Source: UBA668 sp966112835
GTDB taxonomy: Bacteria; Actinomycetota; Acidimicrobiia; Acidimicrobiales; Ilumatobacteraceae
Direction of reading: 5' to 3'
Length of the DNA stretch: 16,441 bases
NCBI GenBank assembly: GCA_966112835.1
Contig: CBHWEI010000062.1
Span: 1-16,441 of the forward strand
The first letter of the stretch is position 1; every line of letters starts with the position of its first letter. Of the stretch, positions 1 to 7,814 are shown one piece after another. The notes beneath the pieces are model-generated. The model made no database searches and was not told the origin of the DNA. It saw only the letters and a list, made by a program, of their open reading frames with translations. The position numbers were made by a program, and so were the translations under genes.

Positions 1-3000
1 GCTGGTCGCAACGTCGATTCGCCGTGCTGCTCGTGTTGTGCGGCATCGTCCTCGGCGTCGGCGTGCACCCGATCGCCAACGCTTCGCCACTCATGCGCCC
101 GTTGGCCGAGCACTCGCGGAGCGCGCTGTCGCTCGCTCTGCGCAGCAGCACGCGGGCACTGCCCATGTCCAATCTCGGCCTCGCGCTGGGCATCGGCGCG
201 CTGGTCACCGCACTGGCGGGCACGCGGTTCCGTCTGCGCATCCTCGCGCCGGTGATCGTGCTCGTGTTGGCCGTCGCCAACCTCCCGGCGTTGTGGAACG
301 GTGGCCTCGTCGACCCTGCGTTGGAACGCGACCAGGACCCACCCGCCGCCTGGCAACAGGCTGCAGCCGATCTGTCGGCCACCTCCAGCGAGTACCGCGT
401 GCTGCAACTGCCCGGTTCCGAGTTCGGCGCGTTCCGCTGGGGCTACACGGTCGACCCGCCGCTGCCGGGCATGACCACGAAGCCGCTCGTCACCCGCGAC
501 CTGCTCCCGCTCGGCTCGGCAGGCCTCATGGACCTGCTCTACGCGCTCGACGACCGCGTGCAGTCCGGCACCCTGTCGCCCGAGTCGTTGGCGCCCGTTG
601 CCCGGCTGCTCGGCGTCGACACCGTCTGGTTGGCCAACGACCTGGCCTACGACCGGTTCCGCACACCGCGGCCCGAGGTGGCGGCCGCCGCCATCACCGC
701 CGCACCCGGGCTCGGCGAGCCGAAGGACTACGGCGACCCCGTGGTGAACGTGCCGAACATCCCGATGGTCGACGAGCACGCGCTGGTCGCGCAGCGAACG
801 GGCGACGCCCCGCTGCCGCCCGTGCAGTTGGTGCCGGTCGAGAACCCGTCGGCCATCGTGCGCGCCAGCGACCGGGTGGTGGTGCTCGCCGGCAGCGGCG
901 ATGGCGTGGTCGACGCCGCCGCGGCCGGACTGCTCGACGGTCACGAGGCGCTGCTCTACGCCGTCGACGTCGACACCGCGCCCGGAACCACAGCGCCCAC
1001 GGCCATCATCCTCACCGACTCGAACCGCGACCGCGCCCACCACTGGCGCAGCTCGCAGGACGTGAACGGCTTCACCGAGACCGGCGGCGATGCGGCGGAC
1101 CTACTGCGGCCCGACGAGGGCGACCAGCGCCTTCCCGTGTTCGGCCTCACCAACGACCCCGCCGACCAGACCATCGCGGTGCTCGACGGTGGGCTCGTGG
1201 TGCGCGCCACCGGCTACGGCGAGCCCTTCGCCTACCGCCCCGAGGACCGTCCGGCCATGGCCGTCGACGGCGACCCCACCACGGCCTGGGTGGTGGCCGA
1301 CCGCGCCGAGGCGCTGGGGCAGGCCATCACGGTGTCCACCACCGACGGCACGCTCACGCTGCTGCAGCCGCAGGGCACGAACGCCAACCGCATGATCGAC
1401 GCGGTCACCATCACCACGCCCACCGACTCGGTCGGCACGCGGGTGCGGCTCGACGGTCGCTCGCTGGTGCCGCCGGGCGAACCGGTGCAGGTGCCCCCAG
1501 GGGTGCCCGTCACCATCACCATCACCGAGGTGGGTGACCGCGCCGGCGGCACCGACACGGGGCCGTCCGCGGTCGGGTTCGCCGAGCTGGGCGTGGGCAC
1601 CCACGCCGAAGTGGTGCGGCTGCCTCGCTACGCCGCTGCTGCCGACGTCCCGCTCGACGTGGTGCTCACCCGGCTGCGCACCGACCCGCTGAACCGTTGG
1701 CGCAGCGACCCCGAGCCCACCATGGTGCGCGAGTTCGACCTGGCCGGCGACCGCTCGTTCCAGGGCACGGTCACGCTGCGGTTGCACGCCCGCGCCGACG
1801 ACGAGCTGTTGAACGCGATGGAGGGCATCAGCGGCCCCGTCGCCAACCGCCGTCTCGTCGGCGATCCGCAGTCGCGTGGCGCGTTCGCCGCCGACGACGA
1901 CCCGTCCACCGCGTGGACGTCGCCGTTCGTCGACGCCATCGGCAGCGCGCTCACGTTCACCACCACGGGTCCGGTGGCCTCGCTGACGCTGCAGCAGCCC
2001 ACCGACGCCCTGCACTCGCGCATCAGCGTCATCACGGTGCAGCACGACGGGCAGGAGCAGCAGCTCGACGTGCCGGCACCCGATGCGCAGGGCCGCAGCA
2101 CCGTCACGCTGCCCACACCCGTCACCGGCTCCACCTTCCGCATCGCCGTGAAGGACGTCGCCCGCGCCATCACCTTCGACCGCCGCTTCGCCGAGGCCAC
2201 CACCCTGCCGGTGGCCCTCATCGAGGTCACCGGCGACGGCATCGCCCGCACCACCCGCGCCGCCGGCACGCTCGCCGCCGGCTGCACCACCACCCTGCTC
2301 GCCGTCGACGGCGCGCCGCAGGGTGTCCGCCTGGCCGACGCCGACGTCACCGCACTGCTCGCCGGAGAGCCGGTCACCGTGCCGCTGTGCGACCCGCTGG
2401 CCCTGGCCGGTGGCACGCACAGGGTCACCTCGGCAGCCGGCCGCACCACCGGCATCGACGTCGACCAGGTGGCGCTCCGCGACGCCAGCACGGCGGCGAA
2501 CACAGCGACACCCGGCAGCCCCTCCCCGACCATCGACGTCACCGTCGACCGCAGCCGCACCGCCCGCACCGTCACCGTCGGCGCCTGCCCGAACGGCTGC
2601 TGGCTCATCATGGGCGAGGGCTGGAACCCGGGATGGTCGGCCACGTTCGCCGGCAAGGATCTGGGTGCCCCCACCCAGATCGCCGGCGGCATGAACGGCT
2701 GGTGGCTGCCCGCGCACACCGCACCGGTCACGGTGCAGGTCGACTGGAACGCACAGACCCCCGTCACCGCCGCGCTCGTGGTGTCGGCGCTCGTCACCCT
2801 GCTGTGCCTGTACCTCGGCTTCCGTCGTCGGCCCGCCCGCGTCGCCGCCCCGGCGTTCTCGCCCTCACCGCCGCGCCTCGACCGCCTGGCCTGGGCCCGA
2901 TCCGGATGGCTGCCCTCGCTGGGCGCTGCGGGAACCCTGGTGGTGTCGGCGGGGCTGGTCGCCTCGCCGCGCACCGGCCTCATCGCCGTCGTGCCCGCCG

Positions 3001-3227
3001 CCGTGGTGGTGCTGTTCCGCCGCCCCCGCCTCGCCGCGGTCGCCGCCGCCGGCACCATGGGGCTGCTCACCCTCACCATCGTCGCCCGCCAGTTGGCCAA
3101 CCGCTACTCGGCGAACGCGGCCTGGCCCGGCTTCTTCGAGGATCTGCACCGCCCCGGAATGCTCGTCGTCGCCCTGCTGCTGGCCGGTGCGGTGGTCACC
3201 ACGCCCGGCGAACGCGCCGACGACTGA
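1..3227 (+). CDS. aftD: AftD-like alpha-(1->3)-arabinofuranosyltransferase family protein (DUF3367), 5' partial
   Basis: The frame is open from base 3 to the TGA at 3225-3227 (1074 residues visible), so the true start lies upstream and the GTG at 24 is only an internal Val. Mycobacterial AftD is about 1400 residues, so I infer that roughly 300 N-terminal residues, the GT-C catalytic core, are missing. Visible order: two or three membrane segments (bases 20-290); a DUF3367-type extracytoplasmic region with LPGSEFGAFRWGYTVDP and PLVTRDLLP (about 403-510); two discoidin/F5-8C-like carbohydrate-binding modules, each with a DGDPTTAW or DDDPSTAW signature (about 1264 and 1894); a C-terminal domain with four Cys and the GWNPGWSA motif (about 2620); then four or five membrane helices (2758-3205). 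In mycobacteria AftD adds branching arabinofuranose from decaprenyl-phospho-arabinose to cell-wall arabinan. The family is secure, but the sugar used here is unknown. It is convergent with the next gene with no gap. Confidence 0.88.
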   Translation, partial: WSQRRFAVLLVLCGIVLGVGVHPIANASPLMRPLAEHSRSALSLALRSSTRALPMSNLGLALGIGALVTALAGTRFRLRILAPVIVLVLAVANLPALWNGGLVDPALERDQDPPAAWQQAAADLSATSSEYRVLQLPGSEFGAFRWGYTVDPPLPGMTTKPLVTRDLLPLGSAGLMDLLYALDDRVQSGTLSPESLAPVARLLGVDTVWLANDLAYDRFRTPRPEVAAAAITAAPGLGEPKDYGDPVVNVPNIPMVDEHALVAQRTGDAPLPPVQLVPVENPSAIVRASDRVVVLAGSGDGVVDAAAAGLLDGHEALLYAVDVDTAPGTTAPTAIILTDSNRDRAHHWRSSQDVNGFTETGGDAADLLRPDEGDQRLPVFGLTNDPADQTIAVLDGGLVVRATGYGEPFAYRPEDRPAMAVDGDPTTAWVVADRAEALGQAITVSTTDGTLTLLQPQGTNANRMIDAVTITTPTDSVGTRVRLDGRSLVPPGEPVQVPPGVPVTITITEVGDRAGGTDTGPSAVGFAELGVGTHAEVVRLPRYAAAADVPLDVVLTRLRTDPLNRWRSDPEPTMVREFDLAGDRSFQGTVTLRLHARADDELLNAMEGISGPVANRRLVGDPQSRGAFAADDDPSTAWTSPFVDAIGSALTFTTTGPVASLTLQQPTDALHSRISVITVQHDGQEQQLDVPAPDAQGRSTVTLPTPVTGSTFRIAVKDVARAITFDRRFAEATTLPVALIEVTGDGIARTTRAAGTLAAGCTTTLLAVDGAPQGVRLADADVTALLAGEPVTVPLCDPLALAGGTHRVTSAAGRTTGIDVDQVALRDASTAANTATPGSPSPTIDVTVDRSRTARTVTVGACPNGCWLIMGEGWNPGWSATFAGKDLGAPTQIAGGMNGWWLPAHTAPVTVQVDWNAQTPVTAALVVSALVTLLCLYLGFRRRPARVAAPAFSPSPPRLDRLAWARSGWLPSLGAAGTLVVSAGLVASPRTGLIAVVPAAVVVLFRRPRLAAVAAAGTMGLLTLTIVARQLANRYSANAAWPGFFEDLHRPGMLVVALLLAGAVVTTPGERADD

Positions 3228-3230
3228 TCA
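3225..3230. other. Shared TGATCA palindrome holding both convergent stop codons
   Basis: The AftD-like gene ends with TGA at 3225-3227. The opposite-strand spermidine-synthase-like gene ends with TGA, read as TCA, at 3228-3230. The two coding regions abut with zero bases between them, inside the 8-bp palindrome CTGATCAG (3224-3231). There is no space for a conventional terminator, and I see no strong hairpin with a T tract on either side. Confidence 0.9.
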
Positions 3231-5672
3231 GGGTGCGGGTGCCAACTCGGGCGCCGCATCGATCTCGTCCGGCCCCACCAGCTGCACCAGCGTGGCCACC
3301 ACGTACAGGCCCAGGCCCGCCAGCAGCGCACGGTTGAACCCCACCGCCATCGACAGGATGGTGGTGGCCGAGCTGCCGATGACCGAGAAGAAGCCGTTCA
3401 CGGCCCAGCACCAGGCCACCAGGCGGCCGCGCACCCCTTCGTCGGCACCCGCCGCGTCGAGCGCGGCGTCGATGCCGGTGGGCAGGAACACGCCCAGCAG
3501 CAGGCCAACGGGGAAGAGCAGCGCGAACACCAGGGCGATGCGCCCCCACTGCGGCCACGACAGCGCCGCCTCGGTGAGCGGCTCGGACACCGCCATGTAC
3601 ACCAGGCTGAGCACCACCAGCACGGTGGTCACGATGGGCAGGCCGAGGCCCTCCCATCGCTTCACGACCCCCGAGCAGCGGGCACCCACCGCGGTGGCGA
3701 TGAGCAGCGTGAACAGGCTGACCGACAGCGACAGCGTGGGGAACCCGAGCAACAGGGCGAAGCGTTGGATCATCGAGATCTCGATGAGCATGAAGCCCAA
3801 CCCGAGCGCGGCGAAGTAGGTGAACAGCTTCCAGCGGCCGGGAACCCGGTTGGCACCACCGTTGCGCCGACGGGTGATGGCGAACGGCAGCCACAGGAAC
3901 ATCGCAGCCACCACGGCGGCCACACCCACCAGGACCACCAGCAGCCGCTCGCCGATGGCGATCTCGTTGTCCTCGAAGCCGCGGTGCCAGTCGGTGAGCA
4001 CCGTGCCGAAGCTGGTGAAGTGCCAGAAGAACGGCTGGTCGTCGTCGATCGGGCCGATCTCGAACGGGTAGTCGGCCACGATGGCCTCCACCTCGGCGTC
4101 GCTGCCGGTGATGAGGTCCGACGTCAAGCCGTCCACCCGGTCGGCACCCGGCAGGTACTTCGCCGTGGCGTTGGGGACGTTCTTCAGCGCCGTGTGGATG
4201 CCGTCGATCTGCTCGCTCGTGGGCGCGGTTCGGAACAGCATGATGGTGCTGACCTTCTCGAGGTCGTTCTGCCCCGAGTCGACCAACAGGCCGACGTGCT
4301 GGTCGAACACGTCCACGCGCGGCCGCAGCGCCTCGCGTGCCGTGGTGAGGTAGCGGGCCGTGCGGGTGGGCCGACGGTCGAACGCGAAGTCGCCGAACTG
4401 GGCGACCATGATGCCGGTGTCGTCCAGGTGGTCGAACGCGGTCTCGATCATCTGCCGCGTGTAGAGGTAGCTCTCGGACAGCACGAACGCCCCGGACGTG
4501 GCGGCGTTCGACGCGGCGTAGCTGTCGGGCGCGACGAACCAGATCAGGTCGTACTGCTTCGCCGAACGGGCCAGGAAGGTGCGGCCGTCGCCCTGCACGT
4601 AGTTCACGCGCGGGTCGTCGACCACGTGCCCCGAGTAGTCGCCGAAGTGGTTGCGCAGCAGGTCGACCGTCACCGGGTTCAACTCCACCGCGTCGACGTG
4701 GCCGGCTCCGTAGGTGAGCGCACCCATGATCTCGTTGCCGCCTGCGGCGCCGATGATGAGCACCGACGGCTTCTCCGGCAGTGCGGCGAACGGGATCTGC
4801 CGGTTGTCGGTGTCGAAACGGGCCGTCGTGGCGCGGGTGCCGTCGTAGCGCCAGATCGACGAGCCCCACAGGCCGTCGTGGTGCAGCACCTGCAGGTCGC
4901 CCAGGTCGACGGCGTCGACGCGGAACACCGCGCCCCAGTCGCCCGCCTGGATGGTGTCGGTGTCGCGCAGCGTCTTGGTGTCGTCGGTGAGCACGCGCAA
5001 CTGGCCACAGGCGATGGCCAACAGGGCGACCACCAGCGTCAGCGCACCGGTGTACAGCCACGACGTGCGCATCACCAGCGCCACCACCAGGCCGAGCAGC
5101 ACCAGCAGCACCATCGACGTCAGGATCATGGCGGGCGGCCCCACCGTGGCCTGCAGCGGCACCGCCACCAGGCAGCCGAGGGCCGCACCGGAGAGGTCCC
5201 AGAAGTACAGCCGGCGCATCTCCGACGCCTGGCTGACCACCAGCGAGGCGAACAGCAGACCGACCGCGAAGAACACGCCCGTGAGCGACACCGACAGCAC
5301 CAGCAGCAGCACCAACTGCCACACGGCCTGGGCGATGGTGCCCGTCCAGATGAGGTTCACGTCGGTCGGCAGTCGGGCGACCACGAAGTAGCCGAGCACC
5401 CCCACGCCACCGGCGATGGGCGCGACGCGCTGCACCAGCTGCAGCGGGTCGCGCATGCGCAACCGGTTCGACAGCGACGTGAACGCGCCGGCCGCACCCA
5501 GGCCCAGCAACGCCAGACCGATGACGAAGTACGTGTAGTAGTAGAAGAGCTTGAACGAGATCACCCGGGTGTAGGCGATCTCCAACGTCAGGCTGACGAA
5601 GCCGATGACGAACGCCGTCCCCAGCCGCAGTGCCGGCCCTCGCCGGTCGGCGCGCGTCGCAACATCGGTCAT
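3228..5672 (-). CDS. Polytopic membrane protein with central spermidine-synthase-like SAM domain
   Basis: The protein has 814 residues from the ATG at 5672. That start is chosen because GGGGGA sits 7 nt upstream; the ATG at 5729 would give a polar, unconserved-looking leader. There are about seven hydrophobic segments (residues 10-230), a Rossmann-like SAM domain with VLIIGAAGGNE (about 301-311), the acidic loop VELNP and FVLSESYLYT (about 395), then about seven more helices (560-800) with GFMLIEISMIQRF and WCWAVNGFFSVIGS. The layout matches uncharacterised 'spermidine synthase-like' membrane proteins. True SpeE enzymes have GGGDGG and a D-S/T-(S/T)-D-P loop. Here these are GAAGGNE and FVAPDSYAASN, so aminopropyl transfer is doubtful. 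It could be a SAM-dependent methyltransferase, a transporter-like protein or something new. It lies last in a three-gene unit, 63 nt after the acyltransferase. Confidence 0.82.
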   Translation of the reverse strand: MTDVATRADRRGPALRLGTAFVIGFVSLTLEIAYTRVISFKLFYYYTYFVIGLALLGLGAAGAFTSLSNRLRMRDPLQLVQRVAPIAGGVGVLGYFVVARLPTDVNLIWTGTIAQAVWQLVLLLVLSVSLTGVFFAVGLLFASLVVSQASEMRRLYFWDLSGAALGCLVAVPLQATVGPPAMILTSMVLLVLLGLVVALVMRTSWLYTGALTLVVALLAIACGQLRVLTDDTKTLRDTDTIQAGDWGAVFRVDAVDLGDLQVLHHDGLWGSSIWRYDGTRATTARFDTDNRQIPFAALPEKPSVLIIGAAGGNEIMGALTYGAGHVDAVELNPVTVDLLRNHFGDYSGHVVDDPRVNYVQGDGRTFLARSAKQYDLIWFVAPDSYAASNAATSGAFVLSESYLYTRQMIETAFDHLDDTGIMVAQFGDFAFDRRPTRTARYLTTAREALRPRVDVFDQHVGLLVDSGQNDLEKVSTIMLFRTAPTSEQIDGIHTALKNVPNATAKYLPGADRVDGLTSDLITGSDAEVEAIVADYPFEIGPIDDDQPFFWHFTSFGTVLTDWHRGFEDNEIAIGERLLVVLVGVAAVVAAMFLWLPFAITRRRNGGANRVPGRWKLFTYFAALGLGFMLIEISMIQRFALLLGFPTLSLSVSLFTLLIATAVGARCSGVVKRWEGLGLPIVTTVLVVLSLVYMAVSEPLTEAALSWPQWGRIALVFALLFPVGLLLGVFLPTGIDAALDAAGADEGVRGRLVAWCWAVNGFFSVIGSSATTILSMAVGFNRALLAGLGLYVVATLVQLVGPDEIDAAPELAPAP

Positions 5673-5679
5673 GCGGTCG

Positions 5680-5685
5680 TCCCCC
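5680..5685 (-). promoter_or_regulatory. Ribosome binding site deciding the start at 5672
   Basis: Read on the minus strand, GGGGGA precedes the ATG at 5672 by 7 nt. It is the clearest Shine-Dalgarno-like site in the window, and most other genes here have none. It supports starting the spermidine-synthase-like protein at MTDVATRADRR rather than at the ATG 57 nt upstream. Confidence 0.65.
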
Positions 5686-5700
5686 TGTCCACGGTGCGTC

Positions 5701-5706
5701 ACGGTA
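5701..5706 (-). promoter_or_regulatory. Possible internal -10 element (TACCGT)
   Basis: The 63-nt gap between the acyltransferase and the spermidine-synthase-like gene holds TACCGT on the minus strand. A weak GTGCCC lies 17 nt upstream of it. With the downstream RBS it could give a short-leader internal transcript. The match is to a very loose consensus in GC-rich DNA, so this is only a candidate. Confidence 0.2.
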
Positions 5707-5718
5707 CTCGCGCTCGGC

Positions 5719-5731
5719 CCGTGGGGCACGG
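5719..5731 (-). terminator. Small hairpin after the acyltransferase stop
   Basis: CCGTG-CCC-CACGG (minus strand) forms a 5-bp stem with a 3-nt loop, 4 nt after the stop codon at 5736-5738. There is no following T tract. It may act as an attenuator or be chance. Confidence 0.15.
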
Positions 5732-5735
5732 TCCG

Positions 5736-7814
5736 TCAGCCGCCGAGTGCGGCCCCCAGCAGCCACGGCCCCAGCCACCGCTCGGCCACCCACCCGGCCG
5801 ACTCCTCCGTGAGGTGCGTGCCGTCGGGCCGCCAGGTCTCGTCGGTGTCGTGGCCGGCGTCCTCGAACCACGTCGCCATCTCGGCGGCCTTCACCACCGT
5901 GGTGCCCGTGCCCGCGGCGGCCAACTCGGCGACCACCTCGTGGATGACGTCGTGCTGGATCTGGTAGCGGTCCTTCTCGCCCAGGTCGGCCGTGTCGAAC
6001 ACGCTCTGCGGCACGGGCGGCACCACCCACACCACCGTGGGCACACCGGCCGCCACCAACGACTCGGTGACCGACAGGTAGGCGTCCTTCATCCGCTGCC
6101 GGAAGCGCGGGTCGCGAGGCGTGAGCGTGCCCTCCGTCGCCGACCATTCGCGGTCGGCGACATCGTCGATGGTGGTCATCAGCACCACCACATCGGGGTG
6201 CACCCGGCCCACGGTCTCGGGCACCTGCCGCTTCACCACGTCGTTCGAGTTCTCCACGAACGGTGCGGCGTCGAAGCTGGTGATGCGGCCGTCGAGGATG
6301 AACCCGCAGCCCTGGCACCACAGCAGGTCGGTCTGCGCGTGCTGCGGGTGGGCCACCGCCCAGGCCGCCAGGCCCTGCCCCACGTAGAAGGCGGTCGAGT
6401 CGCCCACCACCAGGATGCGCACCGGCCGATTCGGCGCCGGCGGCAGCGGCAGCACCACTTCGCCCACGGTCGTGGTGGTCGCCTCCACCGTGGTGGTCGT
6501 GCCCGGGCTCGTCGTGTCGGGGATGGTCGTGTCGGGGATGGTCGTGCCGGGGATGGTCGTCGTGGGCACGGTGGTGACGCGGGCGAGCGTCTCGGTGGGC
6601 ACGCCCGTGTCGATCGACGCCTTGTCGAGCAGGTCGTTGTTCGCCTCCAGGAACCCACGGCCCACCGGCACCGCGAGCACCGCGGCGAGCACCACCGCGG
6701 TGGCTGCTCCGGCCGTGCGTGCCGTGCGTCCCGGCGACCAGTGCGCCTCGCGCACGGGCCGCTCGAGCACCACGAACGAGGTCGCCGTGATGCCCACGGT
6801 GATGGCCACGCCCAGCAGCGCACCACCCCAGGTGCGCGTGTCCCAGCCGTGCTGGCGCAGCAGCACGAACACCGGCCAGTGCACCAGGTACAGGCCGTAG
6901 CTCACCTTGCCGACCCACACCAGCGGCCGCAACGACAGCACGCGCCGCAGCGGGCCGTCCACCTGCAGGCCCAGCACCAGCGCGGCCGACACCAGCGCGA
7001 AGGGCGTCAACCATCCGGTGAACGCCGGCCCCGACCCCGAGGGCAGCAGCACGCTGCACGCCACGATCGTCGCCAGGGCGGCGGGCGCCAGCAGTGCCGT
7101 GCGCCGCGGCAGCGCGCCACCGTGCTGCATGCGGTTCGGCCGCAGCCACACGGCCAACGCCGCGCCGACGAGCAGTTCGGGCAGGCGGGAGGGCGTGGAC
7201 CAGTACGCGGCGTCGGGGCCGAACCACCACCCGATCAGCGGTGCCAGCACGGCGAACACCCCGGTCAGCGCCAGCACGGGCGCCAGCACGCTGCGGCCCC
7301 GCGCCGCGCGGCGGCGCCACAGCCACACGAGCGTCACCGGCCACAGCAGGTAGAACTGCTCCTCGATGGCCAGCGACCAGTAGTGCTCGAGCGGCGAGGT
7401 GAACACCGCCGCCTGGCCGAACAGTGCGCCGTAGCTGGACGACCCGGCCAGCTGCACCCAGTTGAACACCTGGAACAGCGCGCCGAGCAGGTCGGCCCGC
7501 AACCCCGGCACCAGGTGGAACTCGCCCAGGCACCGTGCCACCACGATGGCCAGCAGCACCACCATGCTCGCCGGCAGCAGGCGCCGCGCCCGGCGGGCGT
7601 AGAAGCGGCGGAACGCCACTCCGTCCGTCGCCTCGGTCTCGGCGAGCAGCAACGAGGTGATGAGATAGCCGGACAGCGTGAAGAACACCGACACGCCCAG
7701 GTACCCGGCGGGCATCCACGACAGGCCCAGGTGGAACAGCATCACCAGGGTGACCGCCACCGCGCGGACGCCGTCGAGGGCGGGCTGGTGATCGAGCGTG
7801 CGCCGTTCGTTCAC
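5736..7814 (-). CDS. Acyltransferase-3 / SGNH fusion (OafA-like O-acyltransferase)
   Basis: The protein has 692 residues. The start is the GTG at 7812-7814, which overlaps the stop of the upstream glycosyltransferase as GTGA. The N-terminal half (about 1-400) is an acyltransferase-3 domain with some ten membrane helices. It carries ALDGVR, Arg17 and His28 in R-X10-H spacing (the family's functional motif), FFTLSGYLI, EHYWSLAIEEQFYLLWP, and VSYGLYLVHWPVF. A Thr/Pro-rich linker (about 418-440, four TTIPx-type repeats) leads to an extracytoplasmic SGNH domain with GDS at 471-473 (nucleophile Ser473) and DGTH at 664-667 (Asp664, His667). In OafA/OafB-type enzymes the membrane domain passes an acyl group across the membrane and the SGNH domain places it on a glycan hydroxyl. 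The acceptor here is unknown, but the glycosyltransferase neighbours suggest an envelope polysaccharide or glycolipid. Confidence 0.93.
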   Translation of the reverse strand: MNERRTLDHQPALDGVRAVAVTLVMLFHLGLSWMPAGYLGVSVFFTLSGYLITSLLLAETEATDGVAFRRFYARRARRLLPASMVVLLAIVVARCLGEFHLVPGLRADLLGALFQVFNWVQLAGSSSYGALFGQAAVFTSPLEHYWSLAIEEQFYLLWPVTLVWLWRRRAARGRSVLAPVLALTGVFAVLAPLIGWWFGPDAAYWSTPSRLPELLVGAALAVWLRPNRMQHGGALPRRTALLAPAALATIVACSVLLPSGSGPAFTGWLTPFALVSAALVLGLQVDGPLRRVLSLRPLVWVGKVSYGLYLVHWPVFVLLRQHGWDTRTWGGALLGVAITVGITATSFVVLERPVREAHWSPGRTARTAGAATAVVLAAVLAVPVGRGFLEANNDLLDKASIDTGVPTETLARVTTVPTTTIPGTTIPDTTIPDTTSPGTTTTVEATTTTVGEVVLPLPPAPNRPVRILVVGDSTAFYVGQGLAAWAVAHPQHAQTDLLWCQGCGFILDGRITSFDAAPFVENSNDVVKRQVPETVGRVHPDVVVLMTTIDDVADREWSATEGTLTPRDPRFRQRMKDAYLSVTESLVAAGVPTVVWVVPPVPQSVFDTADLGEKDRYQIQHDVIHEVVAELAAAGTGTTVVKAAEMATWFEDAGHDTDETWRPDGTHLTEESAGWVAERWLGPWLLGAALGG
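6496..6560 (-). repeat. 15-bp tandem repeat encoding a Thr/Pro linker
   Basis: On the plus strand the 15-bp unit GTCGTGTCGGGGATG occurs at 6511-6525 and 6526-6540. A one-base variant lies at 6541-6555 and a more diverged copy at 6496-6510. In the minus-strand gene it encodes TTIPG-TTIPD-TTIPD-TTSPG, the flexible tether between the membrane acyltransferase domain and the SGNH domain. Because the unit is a multiple of three, copy number can change without a frameshift. Confidence 0.85.

Noticed and set aside
24..26. GTG at 24 as the start of the AftD-like gene
   Set aside because: The frame stays open to the left edge and the family's N-terminal catalytic membrane half is missing, so the gene is cut by the window.
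1101..2717. Antisense open frames inside the AftD-like gene
   Set aside because: Composition is Gly/Val/Asp/Arg-biased with no recognisable domain, and the sense frame carries clear family motifs.
3228..5672. Calling this gene speE (true spermidine synthase)
   Set aside because: The signature loops of aminopropyltransferases are not present and there are about fourteen membrane segments, so only a family-level resemblance is supported.
6496..6560. Repeat as a CRISPR or intergenic satellite
   Set aside because: The units are directly adjacent, 15 bp long, without spacers, and lie in frame inside a coding region.
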